DNA from: Candidatus Fermentibacter sp.
Lineage (GTDB): Bacteria > Fermentibacterota > Fermentibacteria > Fermentibacterales > Fermentibacteraceae
Assembly (NCBI GenBank): GCA_030373045.1
Contig: JAUCPW010000029.1
Span: 62,001 to 126,000 of the forward strand
Length of the DNA: 64,000 nucleotides
Direction: 5' to 3'
A program made the translations under genes and the position numbers. Of this stretch, positions 27,516-35,706 are shown piece by piece (within the stretch, counting starts at the first letter, position 1; every line of letters starts with the position of its first letter). The notes below the pieces were generated by a model. That model was not told where the DNA came from. It ran no database searches and saw only the letters and a list, made by a program, of their open reading frames with translations.

Positions 27516-28445
27516 TCAGTCGCCTTCGAGCTGTTCGCGAAGCCTGCGGAGCTCTTCCTCGGCGGCGCTGCGCCTGTCCTCGAGCTCCTGCAGTCTCTGC
27601 CTCGCCCTCTCGATGCGCATCTGCTCGCGCTCGAGCTCGAGCCTCTGGGCGCCCAGGAGGGGTCCGATCCGGGCCTCGAGGGAGAGGCTGAACTTGGAAT
27701 TCTGCATGACATCCATGCGATCGACGTTCTCCGGCGGGAGAACGCTCATCTCCATCTCGGCCCACGTGGCGTTCAACGTGAAGGTGCGGCTGAGACTGTA
27801 GGAACCGCCGAGATTGAAGTCCCTCCCGTCCTGCTCGAATGCGATCGAGAAGCTGTTGGAGGGGCGGAACACGATCGACCCGAAGAAACCGCTCGCCACG
27901 TCGCTGCCTATGCCTGCGGCGCCGTTGTCGATCACGCCGACGAAGCGCCCGGTGCCGATGCCGATGCTGACGGTGGCGGGGACGCCCGTGAGGTTCTCGA
28001 TATCCTTCGAGAGAACACCGTATGCGGACATGTTCTGGGAGTGCTCGTACCCGTAGAGCTCGCCGTCGAGACCCTCGAAGCAGTCGATGTTCTTCTCGCC
28101 GGAGATGTTCTCGAGCCCTATCGCGAAGGCGGGAACGCTTATGCCCTCGCTGAGGATGCCCACCTTCACCGACCCGGCGATGCCGCCGTCGGCCAGCCAG
28201 GAGACACCCACCTGGCCGTACCGGAACAGGCCTACGTCGACATGGCCGGTGATCTTGAACTCGCTGTCCGACGAGCCTGCCGAATCCGTCACGGAGTAGG
28301 CCGAACCGGAAACTCCGGCCTCGATTTCGGTATGTCTCAGTATGTAGGCGTCCGGCGAGTCGAGGACCCCGGCGCGGCTGTAGGGAAGTGACCCGCCGTA
28401 TGCCGCGGCGGCTGCGAAAATGAGCGCTAATGCGGTATTTCTCAT
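27516..28445 (-). CDS. Outer-membrane beta-barrel-like protein with C-terminal coiled coil
   Basis: 309 residues from the ATG at 28445 (ggagg nine bases ahead). A signal peptide (MRNTALALIFAAAAAYGG) is followed by about 220 residues of alternating strands with many Gly and aromatic residues, suggesting a beta-barrel resembling YjbH-type proteins. The last ~55 residues form a charged coiled coil (LELEREQMRIERARQRLQEL and onwards). First gene of the ExbBD/TPR operon, 16 bases ahead of the TPR gene. A barrel with a periplasmic coiled coil could dock the TPR scaffold. Confidence 0.65.
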   Translation of the reverse strand: MRNTALALIFAAAAAYGGSLPYSRAGVLDSPDAYILRHTEIEAGVSGSAYSVTDSAGSSDSEFKITGHVDVGLFRYGQVGVSWLADGGIAGSVKVGILSEGISVPAFAIGLENISGEKNIDCFEGLDGELYGYEHSQNMSAYGVLSKDIENLTGVPATVSIGIGTGRFVGVIDNGAAGIGSDVASGFFGSIVFRPSNSFSIAFEQDGRDFNLGGSYSLSRTFTLNATWAEMEMSVLPPENVDRMDVMQNSKFSLSLEARIGPLLGAQRLELEREQMRIERARQRLQELEDRRSAAEEELRRLREQLEGD

Positions 28446-28500
28446 CGGCAGAGGCCTCCGGGATCTCCCTGGGATGTTAGCCGGTGTCTTCGGCGCGATT

Positions 28501-28529
28501 AGTATTGTCCGTTGTGAATTGCAGGTCAA
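28501..28529 (-). promoter_or_regulatory. Promoter of the ExbBD/TPR operon
   Basis: On the minus strand: TTGACC (28529-28524), 17-base spacer, AATACT (28506-28501), about 55 bases before the first ATG. The -35 lies in one arm of a 10-bp inverted repeat shared with the divergent promoter. Confidence 0.6.
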
Positions 28530-28558
28530 CGACGCACGGGAGGCCCTCCGTCGTTGAC
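28525..28558. promoter_or_regulatory. 10-bp inverted repeat joining two divergent promoters
   Basis: Perfect arms GTCAACGACG (28525-28534) and CGTCGTTGAC (28549-28558) with a 14-base spacer. Each arm contains TTGAC, part of the -35 element of one of the two divergent promoters, so a factor binding here could control both directions. Confidence 0.5.
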
Positions 28559-28583
28559 TGGAATGCTGCGGATTCGCTAGCTT
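28554..28583 (+). promoter_or_regulatory. Promoter of the secreted propeller protein
   Basis: TTGACT (28554-28559), 18-base spacer, TAGCTT (28578-28583), 35 bases before the inferred CTG start. The same -10 hexamer follows TTGACG by 17 bases ahead of ftcD. Confidence 0.6.
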
Positions 28584-28617
28584 TATCAGGGTTTATTCCC
28601 TTTCCTGGAGGTCGCAT

Positions 28618-31446
28618 CTGTTCCCGACAGCGGTTCTGGCAGCCGTCGCTCTCCATGCAATGAACCCCGTACCGCTGTGGCAGGTTCCAGCCGGAGCGAT
28701 ACCCAGGGATTCCCCCATCCTGGCGGACGACGGAGGAGCCGGCCTGTGCACCTTCATCCCCCTGGGCGACAGGGGGCTCGGGGGATGGGACGCATCCGGG
28801 TCGCCGATCCCCGGTTTCCCTCTCTCGACGTCGGCCGGGGTCAGCTTCAGGCCCTGTTCCTTCGATTCCCGCATCCACGGCGACATGGCCCTGTGCCATG
28901 TCGACGACGAAGGCCGCCTGCACCTGACCGACCTCGGGGGCGACGAGTTCCCGGGCTGGCCCGTCGATCTCGGCTCCCGCCCAGTGACGGGGGTATCGGC
29001 GCTCGATCTCGATTCCGACGGCGCGAGGGAACTCGCTCTCGGCACGACAGACGGAAGGATACACCTGCTCGACGAGTACGGCAGAGCCCTGCAGGGCTGG
29101 CCGCTGGAACCGGGGGGCAGGCTCGAGTGGACCCCATCGCAGGTGACGATCGGGAGCGGTCTGGGTGCCGGCGTCGTCTGTGCGCTGTCGAACGCCTCGA
29201 TAGCCGTATACGACATCAGCGGCATGCTGCTCCCCGGGTGGCCGGCAGGCACGGGCTTCTCGGTATCCGCTGCTCCGGTGTCGGCAGACCTCGATGCCGA
29301 CGGCCTCTCGGACATCATCTTCGCCACGGGCGACAGGAAGGTCCACGCCCTCGACCTCCACGGGGCCCGGCTTCCGGGATGGCCGTACACCCTGGACTCC
29401 AGGCCTGTGAAGGGCACTCTCGCCATCGGCGTGATCGACTGTGCGGCCGGGAGGCTCCAGGTGTCCCTCGCCACCGAGGCATCGCTGCTCTACCTCATCG
29501 ACAGCGACGGTTCACTGGCCGGGACCTGGCGCTGGCCGGTAGCCGTGGGAGGCAAGCCCACCTGCCCCCTCCTCCTCTCGACCTGGGACCGCAACACGGT
29601 CCTGGTGTGCACCGACGACGGTTCGGTGCTGACATGGGATTCGGACGGGGAGATCCTCGACGAGCGCAGCTTCGTCCATCCCGAAGGCGTCCTGTATGCA
29701 CCCGCCGCCGGTGACGTGGACGGGAACGGCATCACCGACATCGTCGTACCGGGGGTGAACGGGCTTCTGGCAGCGTATCCCGTAGGATCAGCCTCGCCGG
29801 GACCCTGGCCCATGTCCTACGCCGATGCATCCAATTCGGGCAGCTACGGCCTCGGAACCCTGCCGATGCTCACGATCTCGGGGCTTTCGGGCGAGTACAC
29901 GGGTGATGTGAACGTGCAGTTCTGCTCGAGCGGAGGGCTTCTCACCGGCCTGGACGTGTCCTGGTCGACCGACGCCGGCCTGTCGTGGACCCAGACGCGC
30001 AGCTTCAGCGAGACGGGAAGCGGGATCGTGTGGAGGAGCAGGGACGATCTCGGGAGCGTCGAGGCCAGGGACGTCAGACTCAGGATCACGCCGAGATGTG
30101 CTTCCGGACCCGGCATAGCCGGGGTTTCCTCTATATTCCGCATAGACAACAACTCCCCTCCCGGGCTCTATCTCACCGCTCCGGAGCTCTTGTCCGAAGG
30201 GACGTACCGGATCGATTACGCCGTCGAGGATGCAGAGAGCGACGTCCTGAGCCTCCAGGGGCAGTACTCGGTCGACGGCGGCCTGACATGGACTCCGGCC
30301 GTTCTCCGGGGCAGTACCCTCGAGATCGACCCCTGGCTGTACGGCGAACCGCTGGAATGGGACGCAGGGCAGGATCTGGCGCGGGTGGCCGGAGAGGGCG
30401 GCCTGACGTTCAGGATGAGGGCGCTCGACGCGGACGAGGGGGATTGGTCCGTCATAGAGGGTTTCGGCAGCGACAGCTCGAGTGCCCATGCCGGGCAGGT
30501 CCTCGCCCCGGACTACGAGGTCTCGGGCAGGGTGAGGCTCGGTGTCAGACTGCCCGGGATCGAGGACATCATCGGAGGGGTGGACTACGAGTACTCGCTC
30601 GACGACGGGATCACATGGAGCAGGGCCACCATCTCCGCTCCCGGCGAGTTCGATCCGAGATTCTACGAACGGGAGATAGTCTGGGAGTCCCGGATCGACG
30701 CGCCGGGCGTGGACACCGGCAGGGCGAGGTTCAGGGCCTCTCCGTCCGGAGGCCGGACCCTGCCGGTACCGTCATCCGCGTTCCACCTCGACAACAACTC
30801 CCCTCCCGTGATCGACCTGACGTCCCCGGGCGCCAGGAGCGTTCACAGGGGGCTCGTTCCCGTAGCGCTGGCCATGACGGATGAAGAAGGAGACGGGCTT
30901 TCGGTCGGCATACAGTACAGGGCCCTGGGCTCCGATGCCTGGATCACCGCCACCGGAGTCATGGACAGCGGGCCTTTCGGACCCGAAGGGTACCGCCGGA
31001 CGCTCGGGTGGAACTCCTCCGCCGACCTGCCCGGAGCGGAGGAGGAGGAGATCGAGTTCAGGGCCTTCGCGGCGGACATGGACACGACATTCTCGGCCGT
31101 CGTGTCGCCCGTCGCCATCGTGAACACATCCCTGCCTGCGGTGATCCAGGCGGTCGCGAACGTCGATCCGGAGACGGGGAGAGTGTCGGTGCAGTACGAG
31201 ATGACCGATCCGGAGGGGATGGCGCTGGATGCTGCGGTCTCCCTCAGCCTCGACGGCGGTGTCACATGGAGGCCCGCCACGACGGAGGGATCGGGTGCGG
31301 CCGGCGCCGGCGGGCCCGGGATGGTAACCTGGCTGAGCAGGCGCGACGTTTCGGAAGTGCCGGCGAGGGTGCTGCTCCGGATCACGCCGTCTACGCGGAA
31401 CCGCACCGGCACTCCCCGGACGGTCGAAGTCCTGCTGGAGCGCTAG
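28618..31446 (+). CDS. Secreted beta-propeller protein with repeated Ig-like modules (CTG start)
   Basis: 942 residues if read from CTG at 28618; 928 from the ATG at 28660. The CTG is preferred: ggagg ends six bases before it, and the 14 residues it adds (LFPTAVLAAVALHA) supply a signal-peptide core that is missing from the ATG version. Residues about 30-400 form a PQQ/FG-GAP-like propeller (DLDSDGARELALG, DLDADGLSDIIFA, DVDGNGITDIVVPG). The rest is four repeats of about 120 residues with the phrase YS-DGG-TW and IDNNSPP linkers. Probably exported to the cell surface; no sorting domain is seen. Ligand unknown. Confidence 0.75.
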   Translation: MFPTAVLAAVALHAMNPVPLWQVPAGAIPRDSPILADDGGAGLCTFIPLGDRGLGGWDASGSPIPGFPLSTSAGVSFRPCSFDSRIHGDMALCHVDDEGRLHLTDLGGDEFPGWPVDLGSRPVTGVSALDLDSDGARELALGTTDGRIHLLDEYGRALQGWPLEPGGRLEWTPSQVTIGSGLGAGVVCALSNASIAVYDISGMLLPGWPAGTGFSVSAAPVSADLDADGLSDIIFATGDRKVHALDLHGARLPGWPYTLDSRPVKGTLAIGVIDCAAGRLQVSLATEASLLYLIDSDGSLAGTWRWPVAVGGKPTCPLLLSTWDRNTVLVCTDDGSVLTWDSDGEILDERSFVHPEGVLYAPAAGDVDGNGITDIVVPGVNGLLAAYPVGSASPGPWPMSYADASNSGSYGLGTLPMLTISGLSGEYTGDVNVQFCSSGGLLTGLDVSWSTDAGLSWTQTRSFSETGSGIVWRSRDDLGSVEARDVRLRITPRCASGPGIAGVSSIFRIDNNSPPGLYLTAPELLSEGTYRIDYAVEDAESDVLSLQGQYSVDGGLTWTPAVLRGSTLEIDPWLYGEPLEWDAGQDLARVAGEGGLTFRMRALDADEGDWSVIEGFGSDSSSAHAGQVLAPDYEVSGRVRLGVRLPGIEDIIGGVDYEYSLDDGITWSRATISAPGEFDPRFYEREIVWESRIDAPGVDTGRARFRASPSGGRTLPVPSSAFHLDNNSPPVIDLTSPGARSVHRGLVPVALAMTDEEGDGLSVGIQYRALGSDAWITATGVMDSGPFGPEGYRRTLGWNSSADLPGAEEEEIEFRAFAADMDTTFSAVVSPVAIVNTSLPAVIQAVANVDPETGRVSVQYEMTDPEGMALDAAVSLSLDGGVTWRPATTEGSGAAGAGGPGMVTWLSRRDVSEVPARVLLRITPSTRNRTGTPRTVEVLLER

Positions 31447-32753
31447 ACCCCGAAGGCCGACTTCCCTCCGGACATGGACAGAGTCAGCGGGGCACGCCTC
31501 CCGGCCAGTTCCAGCATCCTCCCCGCGATCCCCCGGATGTCCCACTGGGCGTGGGAGTCTTCGCGCAGCCGCGAGAAATGCACCAGCTCACGCGCGTTCA
31601 TCGACACGATGACTGCTCTCCTGTGCGCGTTCAGCAGGGCGTACGGCCTGAGCGGAACGGGCAGGGAGGCCGCCAGGCTCTCCGCTGCGGCCCTGCCGCG
31701 GGAAAGGAGCCGGCCCGCCCGGGTGCCCGTGAATGACGGAGGAACCACGATGCCCGAACCCGGATAGGGTGCGGAGGCCGATATCGTAGCCATCCTGTGC
31801 CTCTTGATCTGGGCGAATGCGGTGGAGGACGCCGACAGCTCGAAGGTGAAACGGGCCATCTCCCATATCCTCGGCAGCGCGTCGTGGACCCCGAGCCTGT
31901 CCCTGAAATCCTCGAACAGCAGCTCCCTCTCCGGGCCCTCCATCGCCCTCCAGGCGGACCGGGCCCTGCCGTGGGTCAGCCCGTCCCTCTCGGCGATGAG
32001 ACGGATGCCCACTGCGGCGTCGCCGTCGCCATCAACGAGGGACACTGCGCGCCGGGGCACCCCGCGGGGCGACAGGGCGGAGCGCGCTGCGAACGAATCC
32101 ATCTCCACGGGCGTGGTGTGTCTGAAGAGCGAAGGGGCGGCCGGCTCGACCGCGTCCGATATGGCCCCGGCCAGCGCGGCCACTTCGGGCACCGGCCATG
32201 CTCTGAGCCTGCGCATGATGTGCTCGAGCTCCCTTGCGTTGGCCGTCATGCCCATCTGGCAGGCCGTGGCGAGAGGGAGCACGTACCTGGCGTCCTCCTT
32301 GGCCGATGCGGCGGGGACGCCGGCGGCCTCGAGGGCTTCGAGGATACCGCCGTACAATCCGAACAGTTCGCGGCAGGTGCTCTCGAAGACTCCCGACATG
32401 CCCTCCGGGAGCCCTTCCGGAACGATCCAGTCGCCTTCCATCCTTATGTAGCGCTGGGACTTCTCCATGAAGCTCGCGAGCCTGAAGGACTGCAGGGCCT
32501 CGGCAGCGAACCTGGAGATGCCTCCTATGTCGAGGTTGAAGACCGCGTGCTCTGCAACCGATGAGTGACCGAACCCGAACACGATCCTGGAGTTGGATTT
32601 CCTGGCGTTCGCGGTCTCCCTGGCGGCCTCCTCCCTCAGGTCCCACACCGGCCGCGGATCCCGGCTGATCCTGGCATAGGCCGCGGAGATCGTCTCAGGC
32701 GTCTCCGACGAGAACTGCCTGTCGGTGTTGAAGCCGGCCAGCACCACCCTCAA
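31443..32753 (-). CDS. thyX: Tandem-domain ThyX-like flavin-dependent thymidylate synthase
   Basis: 436 residues, about twice a normal ThyX, started at TTG (32753) which overlaps the GH84 stop (TTGA) and has ggagg eight bases ahead. Two ThyX-like halves are visible. Half one has GHSSVAEHAVF and KSQRY (S99-Y102), but FRL (90-92) where the RHR motif should be. Half two keeps R318-H319-R320 (KRHRMATISAS) but has SAPYPG where SxRY is usual. The canonical signature thus seems split across the halves, forming perhaps one pseudo-symmetric active unit. Expected role: dUMP to dTMP with FADH2 and methylene-tetrahydrofolate. Activity not certain. Confidence 0.75.
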   Translation of the reverse strand: MRVVLAGFNTDRQFSSETPETISAAYARISRDPRPVWDLREEAARETANARKSNSRIVFGFGHSSVAEHAVFNLDIGGISRFAAEALQSFRLASFMEKSQRYIRMEGDWIVPEGLPEGMSGVFESTCRELFGLYGGILEALEAAGVPAASAKEDARYVLPLATACQMGMTANARELEHIMRRLRAWPVPEVAALAGAISDAVEPAAPSLFRHTTPVEMDSFAARSALSPRGVPRRAVSLVDGDGDAAVGIRLIAERDGLTHGRARSAWRAMEGPERELLFEDFRDRLGVHDALPRIWEMARFTFELSASSTAFAQIKRHRMATISASAPYPGSGIVVPPSFTGTRAGRLLSRGRAAAESLAASLPVPLRPYALLNAHRRAVIVSMNARELVHFSRLREDSHAQWDIRGIAGRMLELAGRRAPLTLSMSGGKSAFGV

Positions 32754-33925
32754 CTCTTCATCCTCCTGGCCGTCCCGATCGCGAGAGGATGGTCCCAGGG
32801 GAGCCTGTCGACCATCAGCCTCTCGAGTTCCCTGGCGGGGTGGGGTGACGCGAGCGCCTTCCGCCAGATCGAGAGGAGCCTCGTGATGTCGTTCAGATAG
32901 GGAAGGATCTCGAATCCTCCCGGGCTCTCCTTCAGGCGGTCGCGGAACGCTTCGAGGTCGCGGCTGGCACGCTCCGCCGCGGCCGGAAAGCCGGTGCCCC
33001 TCTCGAGGGCATCGCCGAGGCTGTCCAGAAGGTCGATTATCTTCGGACGCACCCCCCAGGGGATGTCGTGGAACTCGGAGAGAAGCGCGAGCCCTTCGGT
33101 CAGGCCCGTGAGCCCCGGCGGGATCTCCGGCGCGCCGCCCCCGGAGAGGAGCGAGGCCATCCTCCAGAGCGTGTAGAGCGAAGGGACGGCCCTGAACGAG
33201 GGATTCAGCAGGTACCCGCATCCCTCGACGACCCTGTCTCGGGGTTCGCCGAGGAATAGCCTCCTCAGAGTGTAGTCGTCGGCCAGGAGGTTGTCCCAGA
33301 TCACGACGCGGCCCTCTGCGGCGATCCCTTCGACGGCGGGGCACAGGTCCATCCTCCGCGGGATCACGCCCGAGCCGGTCCAGAGGATGGCGCATCCCTC
33401 GGGGAGGAGCCTGATGAACTCGGCCAGATAGGCCTCACCCTCCCCTTCCTCGAGCTGCTCCCCGCAGTAGACCGTGGGGCAGGCGACCACGGGAAGCCCG
33501 CCTCCGGCCGCGGCTTCGGCGAGGAGTGCGGCCTGCCCGGCGGCGAGATCCCTCGTGGCCGGCTCCTCGACGTCGTCGAAGAGCACTGCGAAACCGGCGG
33601 CGCCTATCCCGCGGGCCTCGGCGGCCTTCTCGCGGAGCAGCGGCGCATCGCCTTCGCGGAACTTCCACGGGCTGCATCCCTCGATCCATGACACCCCCAG
33701 GCGCTTCGCACCGGACACCGAGGATTCGAGATCAGTCATCGAAGCATCGGGGCGCCTCTCCCTCCAGCGGATCCGGTGGAAGGGATCGTCCTTGGGCGCA
33801 TGGAGCCATGCCGGGACGCCCGGCAGGACCGAGACGATGTCGAGCATCGCGAGCCTGTGCGGGGAAGGGTACGGCGGGCCGTAAAACCCCTCCACCACAC
33901 CTCTTAGATCGTTGAAAAAGCTCAC
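32750..33925 (-). CDS. GH84 beta-N-acetylglucosaminidase (O-GlcNAcase-like)
   Basis: 391 residues from a GTG at 33925. The catalytic domain begins at once with RGVVEGFYGPPYP, then HAPKDDPFHRIRWRE, and carries the paired catalytic aspartates D117-D118 in AVLFDDVEE, all GH84 (NAGidase) signatures. GH84 enzymes remove N-acetylglucosamine by substrate-assisted catalysis. No signal peptide is seen and accessory domains are absent, so it appears cytoplasmic and minimal. The ribosome site is weak (gggag 13 bases ahead). Coupled to the thyX gene by a TTGA overlap. Substrate could be a cell-wall or protein sugar. Confidence 0.85.
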   Translation of the reverse strand: MSFFNDLRGVVEGFYGPPYPSPHRLAMLDIVSVLPGVPAWLHAPKDDPFHRIRWRERRPDASMTDLESSVSGAKRLGVSWIEGCSPWKFREGDAPLLREKAAEARGIGAAGFAVLFDDVEEPATRDLAAGQAALLAEAAAGGGLPVVACPTVYCGEQLEEGEGEAYLAEFIRLLPEGCAILWTGSGVIPRRMDLCPAVEGIAAEGRVVIWDNLLADDYTLRRLFLGEPRDRVVEGCGYLLNPSFRAVPSLYTLWRMASLLSGGGAPEIPPGLTGLTEGLALLSEFHDIPWGVRPKIIDLLDSLGDALERGTGFPAAAERASRDLEAFRDRLKESPGGFEILPYLNDITRLLSIWRKALASPHPARELERLMVDRLPWDHPLAIGTARRMKS

Positions 33926-33931
33926 TTTTCG

Positions 33932-33960
33932 TTGACGCTCCCTCGCCCGTTGACTAGCTT
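33932..33960 (+). promoter_or_regulatory. Promoter of ftcD-transketolase
   Basis: TTGACG (33932-33937), 17-base spacer, TAGCTT (33955-33960), 37 bases before the ATG. CGTTGAC occurs a second time at 33948-33954 just ahead of the -10, giving a direct repeat. Confidence 0.6.
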
Positions 33961-33996
33961 CGCGGATCGTGTCCCTGAGCCCGATGGGAGGGTCGG

Positions 33997-35706
33997 ATGT
34001 CCCGCAGGATAGTGGAGTGCGTTCCCAACATCTCAGAGGGAAGAAACAGAGACGCCATAGACGCGGTTGTCAAGGCCGCCTCGTCCGTAGCGGGCGCCAG
34101 GGTCCTCGACGTCGACCCGGGTGCGGCGACGAACCGCACCGTCGTGACGATCGCGGGCGAACCCGAGGCAGTCCTCGAGGCCGCGTTCAGACTGATAGAG
34201 AAGGCCGCCTCGGTCATCGACATGTCCGTGCACACCGGCGCCCATCCCCGTCAGGGGGCTACGGACGTGTGCCCGTTCGTCCCCGTCTCCGGCGTCTCGA
34301 TGGACGAGTGCGTCGAACTCGCCAGGCGGCTCGGTGCCAGGGTCGGCGGGGAGCTGGGCATCCCCGTCTACCTCTATGAGAAGGCTGCGACGAGGCCCTC
34401 GCGCGAGAAGCTCCCGGACATCAGGGAAGGCGAATACGAGGCGCTCCCCGGCAAGCTGGGAACGCCGGGCTGGGAGCCCGACTTCGGCCCGGACGGATGG
34501 AACGACAGGGTCGCGAGGACGGGCGTGACCGTCATAGGCGCCCGGAACTTCCTCGTGGCCTACAACGTGAACCTCAACACGACGGACGATTCGGTCGCAA
34601 AGGAGATAGCGCTCACCATCCGCGATTCGGGCAGGACGCTGCGCGACTCGTCCTGGAAGTTCGTGCGCGACGGCCAGGGCAACAAGGTGCAGGCCCCCGG
34701 GCTGCTCCAGGCCTGCAAGGCGACGGGATGGTTCATAGCCGAATACAACTGCGCCCAGGTGACGATGAACCTGACCGACACCTCTGTGACTCCCCTCCAC
34801 GTGGCTTTCGAGACCACCAGGCGGGAGGCGGAGAAGCTCGGATACAGGGTCACCGGATCGGAGATAGTCGGGCTCGTCCCGCTCTCCTCGATGGTCGAGG
34901 CCGGCCGCTACTACGTGGCCATGCAGGATTCGGGCCTCAGGGGCATAGGCAAGATGGCGGTGTCCCCCGGCCTCCCCGAGAAGCGCCTGGTCGAGACCGC
35001 CATACGCTCCATGGGTCTTCGCGACGTTGCACCCTTCGACCCCCGGTCGAAGGTCATCGAGTACCTGCTGGCTGACGGGCAGACCCTCTCGGGCATGACG
35101 TGCCGCGACTTCGCCGACGAGCTCTCCTCCGACTCACCCGCCCCGGGCGGCGGCTCCGTGGCAGCCCTTGTGGCCTCGCTCGGTGCCGCGCTCTCGGCGA
35201 TGGTGGCCAACCTCACTGCAAGGAGCCGCGACTGCGCGTCGGCCTGGGACGAGATGGCCGGGATGGCGCCTTCGGCACAGGACCTGAAGGAGGATCTCCT
35301 GAGGGCCATCGACGAGGATACGGCGGCCTTCAACGTGCTCATGGAAGCCTTCAGGAGCGGGGAGGGCGTGCAGGAGGCCATCGCCGGCGCGGCCGCAGTG
35401 CCCATGTCGGTGCTCGAACGCTGTCCGGAGATCGCGAGGATGGCCGGAATCGCGGCGGGCAGGGGCCTCGGGGCCTCGCTCTCCGATGCCGGCGTGGCGG
35501 CCTCTTGTGCCAGGGCGGCTTCGGAGGGCGCCTACTTCAACGTCATGATCAACATCGCGCAGCTGGAGGACTCCGCGAAGGCGGCCTCCACCGCCGCGAG
35601 GGCGAAGGCCCTGCTCGACGAGACGGCGGCTCTGTCCGAAGGCGTGCTGGCCGCGGTGCGTTCCTCCCTCGAATCGCCCGCAGCGGGCGGGGAGCGGAAG
35701 GAGTGA
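33997..35706 (+). CDS. ftcD: Fused glutamate formimidoyltransferase / formimino-THF cyclodeaminase
   Basis: 569 residues. Residues 1 to about 300 are the formiminotransferase (IVECVPNISEGRN, DVDPGAATNRTVVT, HTGAHPRQGATDVCPFVP); residues about 365-569 are the cyclodeaminase (FADELSSDSPAPGGGSVAAL). The enzyme moves the formimino group from formiminoglutamate to tetrahydrofolate and releases ammonia to give methenyl-THF, the end of histidine breakdown. The order matches the animal FTCD fusion; many bacteria keep two genes. gggaggg precedes the ATG. Its stop overlaps the transketolase GTG. Confidence 0.93.
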   Translation: MSRRIVECVPNISEGRNRDAIDAVVKAASSVAGARVLDVDPGAATNRTVVTIAGEPEAVLEAAFRLIEKAASVIDMSVHTGAHPRQGATDVCPFVPVSGVSMDECVELARRLGARVGGELGIPVYLYEKAATRPSREKLPDIREGEYEALPGKLGTPGWEPDFGPDGWNDRVARTGVTVIGARNFLVAYNVNLNTTDDSVAKEIALTIRDSGRTLRDSSWKFVRDGQGNKVQAPGLLQACKATGWFIAEYNCAQVTMNLTDTSVTPLHVAFETTRREAEKLGYRVTGSEIVGLVPLSSMVEAGRYYVAMQDSGLRGIGKMAVSPGLPEKRLVETAIRSMGLRDVAPFDPRSKVIEYLLADGQTLSGMTCRDFADELSSDSPAPGGGSVAALVASLGAALSAMVANLTARSRDCASAWDEMAGMAPSAQDLKEDLLRAIDEDTAAFNVLMEAFRSGEGVQEAIAGAAAVPMSVLERCPEIARMAGIAAGRGLGASLSDAGVAASCARAASEGAYFNVMINIAQLEDSAKAASTAARAKALLDETAALSEGVLAAVRSSLESPAAGGERKE

